From RGIG3513 sp045658985 (GTDB taxonomy: Bacteria > Bacillota > Clostridia > Oscillospirales > Butyricicoccaceae): 64,000 nt of DNA. Both the position numbers and the translations under genes were made by a program. Positions 58,906 through 64,000 of the stretch are shown piece by piece; position 1 is the stretch's first letter; each line of letters starts with the position of its first letter. The stretch is taken from assembly GCA_045658985.1 (NCBI GenBank), contig JAZOWC010000038.1, positions 5,220 through 69,219 of the forward strand, in the 5' to 3' direction. The notes beneath the pieces are model-generated. The model did no database searches, was not told the DNA's origin, and saw nothing but the letters and a program-made list of their open reading frames with translations.

Positions 58906-59649
58906 GTGTCGTTTTTCGTTTCTTCATCAGATATTTCTGATAATTCTGTTTATTTTTCACCCGAGGACTCAAAGCATATTTATCAGGTGCTCAGAATGTC
59001 TGCTGGTGACGATATCTCGGTATGTGACGATTCATCACACAGACATATGTGCAGGCTGGTAAGGGTTGGCAAAGATTCCTGTGTTGCAGAAATATTGTCT
59101 TCCGTAGAGTACAGCAACCAGCCCACAGCCCGTGTGACTGTATATGCAGGTTTGTCAAAGGGCGACCGATTCGACTATCTTATTCAAAAGTGCGTTGAAT
59201 GCGGTGTATACGCTATTGTGCCTTTTATATCGGAGCGATGCATAGCCAGACCTGCAAAAGATGAGTTTGAAAAGAAAGTCAAGCGCTATCAGAAGATCGC
59301 CGACGAGGCTGTCAGACAGTCAAAGCGTTCTCAGCGTGTGTTGATCGGCAATATTCTTACATTTGATCAAGCCATTGAGAAGGCATCATCTCATGCCACT
59401 CCCCTCTTTTTGTATGAGAACGAGAATCAAAAATCACTGTCGACTATTCTGCGTCAATCTGACGGCACTGACTATTCGGTTTTTACCGGTCCCGAGGGCG
59501 GGTTTTCTGAGAATGAGGTTTACAAAGCACTTGATTGCGGTATGAGTGTCGTGTCCATCGGTCCGCGTATTATGAGGTGTGAAACAGCACCCGTAGCGGC
59601 TTTATGTGCCATTATGTACCATACCGGTAATTTTGATATTGGAGAGTGA
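58906..59649 (+). CDS. rsmE: 16S rRNA m3U1498 methyltransferase RsmE
   Basis: 247 residues: PUA-like N-terminal part (FFVSSSDISDNSVYFSPEDSKHIYQVLRM) and a SPOUT knot domain with GLSKGDRFDYLIQKCVECG, FTGPEGGFSENE near 210 and LGPRI-like SIGPRIMRCETAPVAAL near 230. I chose GTG 58906 after GGAGG. A TTG at 58873 lacks a site. It overlaps the next gene slightly or abuts it. Confidence 0.94.
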   Translation: MSFFVSSSDISDNSVYFSPEDSKHIYQVLRMSAGDDISVCDDSSHRHMCRLVRVGKDSCVAEILSSVEYSNQPTARVTVYAGLSKGDRFDYLIQKCVECGVYAIVPFISERCIARPAKDEFEKKVKRYQKIADEAVRQSKRSQRVLIGNILTFDQAIEKASSHATPLFLYENENQKSLSTILRQSDGTDYSVFTGPEGGFSENEVYKALDCGMSVVSIGPRIMRCETAPVAALCAIMYHTGNFDIGE

Positions 59650-59654
59650 ACGAT

Positions 59655-60422
59655 TTGGAAAAGAAGAATCAGAAGAAGACAGATGAGCTGGTATCCAACC
59701 GCGTTCTGTCACTGTTTGCAACAGGCGCAATTCTGCTGTGGGCATTGGCTTATCTGTACAAACTGTTTGATTATATCCCCACTACACAGACTGCTTATCT
59801 GGTCAGCAAAATCATCCTCGGCGCTGCCGGTGTTGCATTTGCCGCTTGCCTCGTGTGGCTGATCGTTTCGGTCAAAAAGAACACATTTGTCAGCACCAAG
59901 ATCATCAACCCCGCAACACTGATGGGACTGTTCGGTGTTATTGCTGTCTGTTGCGGCCTGCTTCTGTACAACTACATTCTCGGTATGAAGCTGATATATG
60001 TGTTTATCCCCGCCATTGTCGTGTATTATCTGATATACAATGTCTATCAGCGCGCTTTCTTCGGTATTATGATCACACATGGTCTGATGGCATTTGCACT
60101 GTATTTCATGTCCAACTCGGCCTCCAAAACGGGTGTGTTTATTTACGGCGCCATCTGCATACTCATTTGTGTTATCGCTGCTCTGGTCGGTATGGCCGCT
60201 TGCAAGAATAACGGCGCCATAAAACTCAGCAAGTACAGTGTCCGCATCTTTGATAAAGCTTCCCTCGCCGCAAAGAAGAATATTCTTGCTGTATACGGCG
60301 CATCGGCAATTGCTGCTTTGGCGGCATTGTTTATTCCCGTATATGCCATAATCTATATATTCTACGCATTTATTGCCTTCCTCGTATGCTGCGCTGTCTA
60401 CTACACCATCAGACTTATGTAA
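59655..60422 (+). CDS. Polytopic membrane protein of unknown function
   Basis: 255 residues, mostly hydrophobic, with about seven to eight membrane segments starting near residue 14 (VLSLFATGAILLWALAYLY) and ending near the C terminus (YAFIAFLVCCAVYYTIRLM). A basic stretch follows the fifth or sixth segment (KLSKYSVRIFDKASLAAKKN). I do not recognise a family. The start is TTG 59655 (GGAG 10 nt ahead) or GTG 59646 overlapping the rsmE stop. Confidence 0.7.
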   Translation: MEKKNQKKTDELVSNRVLSLFATGAILLWALAYLYKLFDYIPTTQTAYLVSKIILGAAGVAFAACLVWLIVSVKKNTFVSTKIINPATLMGLFGVIAVCCGLLLYNYILGMKLIYVFIPAIVVYYLIYNVYQRAFFGIMITHGLMAFALYFMSNSASKTGVFIYGAICILICVIAALVGMAACKNNGAIKLSKYSVRIFDKASLAAKKNILAVYGASAIAALAALFIPVYAIIYIFYAFIAFLVCCAVYYTIRLM

Positions 60423-60455
60423 AAAATCAAAAAAATTACAGTTTTTTTCGATTTT
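60423..60455 (+). terminator. AT-rich hairpin, possible terminator
   Basis: AAAATC plus an A-run (60423-60435) pairs with a T-run plus CGATTTT (60442-60455) with one bulge. GC content is low, so strength is doubtful. Confidence 0.35.
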
Positions 60456-60459
60456 CCTA

Positions 60460-60488
60460 TTGACAAACAGCACCACAATCACTATAAT
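60460..60488 (+). promoter_or_regulatory. Strong sigma-A promoter for tRNA cluster
   Basis: Perfect TTGACA (60460-60465), 17 bp, perfect TATAAT (60483-60488), 32 bp before the first tRNA. It is the best consensus match in the window. Confidence 0.85.
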
Positions 60489-60520
60489 AAATCTTGCTCG
60501 CTGATCAGCGGGCAACATAT

Positions 60521-60597
60521 GGCGGCGTAGCTCAGCTGGCTAGAGCATCCGGTTCATACCCGGCAGGTCGTTGGTTCAAATCCGACCGCCGCTACCA
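60521..60597 (+). tRNA. tRNA-Met(CAT), elongator
   Basis: A complete cloverleaf with encoded CCA. Acceptor GGCGGCG pairs with CGCCGCT; anticodon loop TTCATAC gives CAT. The sequence closely follows the elongator tRNA-Met pattern of Firmicutes (TAGCTCAGCTGGCTAGAGC), and the initiator marks (1:72 mismatch, GGG/CCC anticodon stem) are absent. TmcAL in this window would modify its wobble C. Confidence 0.93.
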
Positions 60598-60602
60598 TAT
60601 AA

Positions 60603-60677
60603 GGCCCGTTGGTCAAGCGGCTAAGACACCGCCCTTTCACGGCGGAAACAGGAGTTCGATTCTCCTACGGGTCACCA
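60603..60677 (+). tRNA. tRNA-Glu(TTC)
   Basis: Complete with CCA. Acceptor GGCCCGT pairs with ACGGGTC; anticodon stem CCGCC/GGCGG with loop CTTTCAC gives TTC. It lies 5 bp after tRNA-Met. Confidence 0.93.
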
Positions 60678-60684
60678 AACACTT

Positions 60685-60708
60685 AAGGGGATTTATTAAT
60701 CCCCTTTT
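60685..60708 (+). terminator. Hairpin between tRNA-Glu and tRNA-Val
   Basis: A 9-bp stem AAGGGGATT/AATCCCCTT (60685-60693, 60698-60706) with only four Ts at the end. It could partly end transcription or mark a processing site. Confidence 0.55.
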
Positions 60709-60718
60709 AGTTATATCC

Positions 60719-60795
60719 GGAGACATAGCTCAGCTGGTTAGAGCGTTCGCCTCACACGCGAGAGGTCGTGGGTTCGAGCCCCTCTGTCTCCACCA
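60719..60795 (+). tRNA. tRNA-Val(CAC)
   Basis: Complete with CCA. Acceptor GGAGACA pairs with TGTCTCC; anticodon loop CTCACAC gives CAC. It has no promoter of its own that I can see, so it depends on read-through past the preceding hairpin. Confidence 0.92.
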
Positions 60796-60796
60796 C

Positions 60797-60825
60797 AACC
60801 GACAAGATCATCTTGTCGGTTTCTT
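60797..60825 (+). terminator. Intrinsic terminator after tRNA-Val
   Basis: An 11-bp perfect stem (60797-60807 with 60811-60821) and a 3-nt loop, then TTCTTAAT. Confidence 0.75.
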
Positions 60826-60878
60826 AATATCATTAAAGATCGCTTGAATCAGTGTATCAAGGAGGTTGTCTGAGTTAT

Positions 60879-61394
60879 ATGAAAATCTCTGTCATAGGCT
60901 ACAGCGGCAGCGGTAAATCTACACTTGCCCGCGAGTTGGCCGAGCATTACGGAATAAAGGCTCTGCACCTCGATACCGTTCACTGGCTCCCCTGCTGGCG
61001 TGAACGCAGTCGCGATGAAGAGGTTAATATTGTTACCGATTTTCTGGACAGTACCGACAATTGGGTAATCGACGGAAATTATTCTAAAGTGTGTTTCAAG
61101 CGTAGGTTGGATGAGTCCGACGAGATCATATTTATGTCGTTCAACCGTTTTGCAAGTTTGTTTCGTATATTAAAACGATATAAACAATTCAAAGGCACCG
61201 CACGCTCCTCAATGACCGAAGGCTGCGAAGAAAAGATCGATATAGAATTTATCAAATGGATTTTGATAAAAGGCAGGAGCCGCAAATACCGTGATATGTA
61301 CAACAGTGTACTCAACAATTATGCAGACAAAATTACTGTCATTAAAAATCAAAAGCAGCTTGACGATTATAAACACAAAAAGATAGCTCGGTGA
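60879..61394 (+). CDS. P-loop adenylate-kinase-like / topology modulation-type protein
   Basis: 171 residues: Walker A GYSGSGKST near 6-14, LHLDTVHWLPCW near 31-42, WVIDGNYSKV near 64 and an Arg-rich lid. This is the pattern of the small kinase-like proteins annotated as DNA topology modulation (FlaR) or adenylate kinase. The real substrate is unknown. ATG 60879 has AAGGAGGT 12 nt ahead. CTG 60870 fits the spacing better and could be used. Confidence 0.75.
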   Translation: MKISVIGYSGSGKSTLARELAEHYGIKALHLDTVHWLPCWRERSRDEEVNIVTDFLDSTDNWVIDGNYSKVCFKRRLDESDEIIFMSFNRFASLFRILKRYKQFKGTARSSMTEGCEEKIDIEFIKWILIKGRSRKYRDMYNSVLNNYADKITVIKNQKQLDDYKHKKIAR

Positions 61395-61402
61395 GGTGTG
61401 CA

Positions 61403-62572
61403 ATGATCAAGATACTGTCAAAAATATTCATCAAAAACCATACCCGGTTTGACAAGCCTGAAGTTCGTACTGCATACGGTCTGCTGTGCAGTGTGGTGGG
61501 AATAATCCTGAACGTGTTGCTGTTTGCCGGTAAATATGCAGCCGGTATGATCAGCTCATCGGTAGCCATTACAGCGGATGCTTTCAACAACCTGTCAGAT
61601 TCCGCATCCTCATTGATTACGCTGATAGGATTCAAATTATCCGAGCAAAAGCCTCATTCCGACCATCCTTTCGGTCACGGCAGGTTTGAGTATATATCGG
61701 GCCTGATAGTCTCGTTTTTGATACTGTTCATGGGATTCGAGGTGGGCAAAACATCCTTGGGCAAGATCCTCCACCCCGAGGATACCAAGCTTACGTTTAT
61801 TACCCTACTGATTCTCGTTGTATCTGTGGCTGTAAAATTCTATATGTTTATGTACAACAGATCCATCGGCAAAAAGATAGATTCTTCGGGCATGAAAGCA
61901 ACGGCTTATGATTCGTTCGGTGATATGACGTCTACCGGAGTGGTACTGTTAGCGGCTGGTATATCGCATTTTACGGGCATAAATATAGACGGATGGTGCG
62001 GTATGCTCGTTGCTGCATTCATTCTTTATTCGGGCGTTAAATCGGCTATCGAGACGATCAATCCTCTGCTGGGTCAGCCGCCCTCTCCGGAATTTGTCAA
62101 ACAGATCGAAGAAATAGTATATTCTCATCCCGAGATACTTGGTATACATGATATGGTGGTCCACGATTACGGGCCCGGAAGACGTATGATATCCCTGCAC
62201 GGCGAGCTGCCGGGAAATATGAATGTTCTCGAGATGCACGACATCATAGACTGTATAGAAGTCGAGCTGATAGCACAGTTAGGATGCGAGGCCGTAATAC
62301 ATATGGATCCCGTTCAGGTCGACAATCCTATGCTCAAGGATATATCAGAATACCTCGGTCAGGTACTCAATGACATATGTGACGGTCTGTCATTCCACGA
62401 TCTGAGGATCGTACCCGGCAAAACGCATACAAATGTAATTTTTGACGTGCTTATGTCCCCCGACTGCAGGATCAGCGAGTCTAACACAATTGCAATAATA
62501 AGATCGAAGGTATCCGAGAAATATGGGGACAATTATTTCTGCGTTATCAAGCTCGAAAGATCGTATATATAA
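61403..62572 (+). CDS. Cation diffusion facilitator transporter
   Basis: 389 residues with six membrane segments and the CDF motifs: SSSVAITADAFNNLSDSASSL near 50 (the metal-site NxxD), HPFGHGRFEYISGL near 86 (HxxxGxxRxE) and AYDSFGDMTSTGVVLL near 160 (DxxxD variant). The C-terminal cytoplasmic domain follows. It exports divalent metals such as Zn, Mn or Fe; the metal is unclear. ATG 61403 is chosen over GTG 61391. Confidence 0.92.
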   Translation: MIKILSKIFIKNHTRFDKPEVRTAYGLLCSVVGIILNVLLFAGKYAAGMISSSVAITADAFNNLSDSASSLITLIGFKLSEQKPHSDHPFGHGRFEYISGLIVSFLILFMGFEVGKTSLGKILHPEDTKLTFITLLILVVSVAVKFYMFMYNRSIGKKIDSSGMKATAYDSFGDMTSTGVVLLAAGISHFTGINIDGWCGMLVAAFILYSGVKSAIETINPLLGQPPSPEFVKQIEEIVYSHPEILGIHDMVVHDYGPGRRMISLHGELPGNMNVLEMHDIIDCIEVELIAQLGCEAVIHMDPVQVDNPMLKDISEYLGQVLNDICDGLSFHDLRIVPGKTHTNVIFDVLMSPDCRISESNTIAIIRSKVSEKYGDNYFCVIKLERSYI

Positions 62573-62573
62573 C

Positions 62574-62602
62574 AAAAACGCCTCTATATGAGGCGTGTTT
62601 GT
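62574..62602. terminator. Intrinsic terminator after CDF gene
   Basis: Stem ACGCCTC (62578-62584) with GAGGCGT (62590-62596), extended with A/T pairs, followed by GTTTGTT on the plus strand and AAAAA-complement Ts on the minus strand. It sits between converging genes. Confidence 0.75.
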
Positions 62603-62608
62603 TATATA

Positions 62609-63205
62609 TCAATAGTCTGTGTTTTCTTCTTCGCTGTCGAACTTCTCGCCGTAAAAGTTAAATATTTTGATCAGTTCTTTTTGCTTTCTTTTTGCGCGGC
62701 GATTGCCTGCCGTACAGATAAGTACTATTACAAGCGCAAAAGCAGCTGCCCATACACCCCACAAAACGTATCTGTATGTATACATGAGCATCGCAATATG
62801 TCCGAGATAGTCGATATAATACACAACGGGCTCGATCTGCCACTCGTTAACGGCAATGCTGCTGCCTGTGTTGTCATTAATATAATATTTGCCGTCATCA
62901 CACTTCAGCGTGCCGACAAGAGCACTCTGACTGCCCGCAGGATAGCTGCTGTCACCGTTACTTATGAATACGGCACCAACATATGCTGTGGCTTTTGGCT
63001 GCATACGATCGGTTACAATAATACTACCCGCCGGAATAAGCTTATCCACGCCTTCAGATGTGCCGTATACGCCAAATCTTGCCCACTCTAAATATATGCC
63101 CGCGGGTCTGACAGAGATAAAGCATGTAATGGCAGCAGCAAGAACCATAACAACGATGAGAAACACGGTCCAAAAATATTTCGGCTTTTTATATCTATAT
63201 TCCAT
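62609..63205 (-). CDS. Membrane protein resembling an inactive SipW-type signal peptidase
   Basis: 198 residues: a basic start, a membrane segment (about 13-33, FLIVVMVLAAAITCFISV), an outside domain of about 105 residues, a second membrane segment (about 145-168) and a Lys/Arg-rich tail. The outside domain follows the order of type S26B signal peptidases (IPAGSIIVTDRM, VGAVFIS, GKYYINDN, VVYYIDYLGHI), but the SMxP Ser and the HR dyad are missing. This is an idea from pattern order, not a firm family match. AAAGGAG and its own promoter precede it. Confidence 0.5.
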   Translation of the reverse strand: MEYRYKKPKYFWTVFLIVVMVLAAAITCFISVRPAGIYLEWARFGVYGTSEGVDKLIPAGSIIVTDRMQPKATAYVGAVFISNGDSSYPAGSQSALVGTLKCDDGKYYINDNTGSSIAVNEWQIEPVVYYIDYLGHIAMLMYTYRYVLWGVWAAAFALVIVLICTAGNRRAKRKQKELIKIFNFYGEKFDSEEENTDY

Positions 63206-63238
63206 TTATACGTCTCCTTTTTTCAATATACGACCTTG

Positions 63239-63267
63239 ATTTTATCACAAATCATGTATTATTGCAA
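63239..63267 (-). promoter_or_regulatory. Sigma-A-type promoter for the signal-peptidase-like gene
   Basis: TTGCAA (63262-63267), 17 bp, TAAAAT (63239-63244) on the minus strand. The -35 box overlaps the end of the small membrane gene. Confidence 0.55.
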
Positions 63268-63434
63268 TGACTGTACAAACTTTTTGTCCAGCATTCCGTC
63301 AAGATCGCAAAAGGATACCAAAAACGACGGTATTCCCCATAGATCTGATGCAACGCTGCCTTGAGCACAATATACCACAAGACCACTGTCAGATATATAG
63401 AAGCGGCTTTTTTCAACAGAGTTATAAATAACAT
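63252..63434 (-). CDS. 60-residue membrane peptide
   Basis: ATG 63434 follows the RsiV-like stop by 4 bp with GAAGGGTG ahead. The peptide has one hydrophobic segment (LFITLLKKAASIYLTVVLWYIVLKAAL) and a tail rich in Tyr, Trp and Arg. I do not recognise it. The strong ribosome site and tight spacing argue that it is translated. Confidence 0.5.
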   Translation of the reverse strand: MLFITLLKKAASIYLTVVLWYIVLKAALHQIYGEYRRFWYPFAILTECWTKSLYSHCNNT

Positions 63435-63438
63435 TCTG

Positions 63439-63930
63439 TCACCCTTCAAAACAGTTGGTGGACATTTCCGATTCAAAGCACCTGATCTCTTTTTTCAGCA
63501 GGGTCATCAGGTGGTTCTTCCAGTCTCGGTCAGGCCTGAATATCTCTCTGAGAGTAAATAAGGCGGGTTTTTCCATATTCCAGTTTTGGCAAACTCTGTG
63601 CATCATAATTCCTTGTGCTCCCCTGCTTATATAAAAATCCCAGAATATAGATATAATGTTGTTATTCATAAACATAATGTTAAAGTTATTTTTAACTTCA
63701 AATGGTGTAAAGCTATTATGCTTTATAAGAATCATATACTGTTTTACGGCATCCCTGTACAAACTTCGAGCTGACTTGTTGACAACTCGCTCTATCAGGC
63801 TTCTGTTATATAGGTTGATTTTGGATGTATTATTGCCACCGCTGAAAATTGGATAGTTCAAATCATACTTAACAGCATCGGACTCATTATACATCAGTTT
63901 TTTTCTGTAGGAATATGTGTCAAAAAACAT
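63439..63930 (-). CDS. RsiV/DUF3298-like domain protein without membrane anchor
   Basis: 163 residues. The pattern matches the PdaC/DUF4163-DUF3298 domain found outside the membrane in anti-sigma factor RsiV: LNYPIFSGG, INLYNRSLIERVV, FEVKNNFNIMFMNNNIISIFWDFYISRGAQG and FTLREIFRPDRDWKNHL. No membrane segment or signal peptide is seen, and no sigma factor gene is near in this window. ATG 63930 has GAGGTG 4-5 nt ahead. Confidence 0.6.
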   Translation of the reverse strand: MFFDTYSYRKKLMYNESDAVKYDLNYPIFSGGNNTSKINLYNRSLIERVVNKSARSLYRDAVKQYMILIKHNSFTPFEVKNNFNIMFMNNNIISIFWDFYISRGAQGIMMHRVCQNWNMEKPALFTLREIFRPDRDWKNHLMTLLKKEIRCFESEMSTNCFEG

Positions 63931-64000
63931 TTTGCACCTCACAAAAAATATCATATCTGTATTTAATTTTATGCGGTACTATGTTATAATAAAATATAAA

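Noticed and set aside
60494..60847. 117-codon frame over the tRNA cluster
   Set aside because: It reads straight through three complete tRNA genes, so it is not a protein gene.

Overview
The window is ordinary low-to-mid GC Firmicute chromosome, very likely from an anaerobic, spore-forming member of the Clostridia (my guess is the Oscillospiraceae/Ruminococcaceae side; this rests on gene content only). Signs of this are an Rnf complex, the spore coat pair sipL-spoIVA, a spo0A homologue, an ispH-rpsA fusion, scpAB, ytfJ, the yloC-remA-gmk-rpoZ-priA-def-fmt-rsmB-rlmN-stp-pknB-rsgA cluster and a DUF3343 gene. Ribosome binding sites are strong GGAGG types. Many intergenic regions carry housekeeping promoters of the form TTGnnn-17 bp-TATAAT. 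I see no phage, insertion sequence, CRISPR array or rRNA.

Layout. 1-2845: a cut-off MFS transporter (minus), then a DUF1292 protein, a P-loop kinase-like protein and two GNAT acetyltransferases (plus). 2885-9378: minus-strand unit tmcAL-rnfCDGEAB plus a small membrane gene, ending at a two-way terminator. 9452-13066: sipL, spoIVA and a small M50 site-2 protease (plus). 13117-15589: a radical SAM protein and its DUF2344 partner. 15618-22555: rplS with its own promoter and terminator, then lepB-rbgA-rnhB-yraN-phosphoesterase, then tig-clpP-clpX. 22589-35192: a 12.5 kb plus-strand run from lon to the ispH-rpsA fusion, covering GTPase, protease, chromosome segregation, sporulation, cell-wall, rRNA modification, nucleotide and isoprenoid genes. 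35196-38256: a Xer recombinase, ogt and a membrane-anchored PPIase with a zinc ribbon.

38259-54466 is a 16-gene minus-strand run from cdaA to rsgA with no gap above about 30 bp. It joins c-di-AMP synthesis, PASTA kinase/phosphatase signalling, translation start (def, fmt), rRNA and RNA enzymes, replication restart and GTPase assembly factors. 54463-57675: carD-ispD-ispF-DUF3343-class V aminotransferase. 57699-58567: a lone spo0A with its own promoter and terminator. 58814-60455: rsmE and a polytopic membrane protein. 60460-60825: tRNA-Met, tRNA-Glu and tRNA-Val. 60879-62600: a P-loop kinase-like gene and a cation diffusion facilitator. 62609-63930: three minus-strand genes (a signal-peptidase-like protein that seems to lack catalytic residues, a 60-residue membrane peptide and an RsiV-like domain protein).

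Most of the window is well-known core genome. The points I find most worth checking are a Spo0A whose receiver domain has lost key phosphorylation residues, an internal start that could give free ribosomal protein S1 from the ispH-rpsA gene, two genes that seem to start at AUU or AUC, an RNase HII with the GRG motif changed to GAG, a zinc-ribbon PPIase, two strong palindromes in gene-free DNA, and the three-gene accessory unit at the right end.
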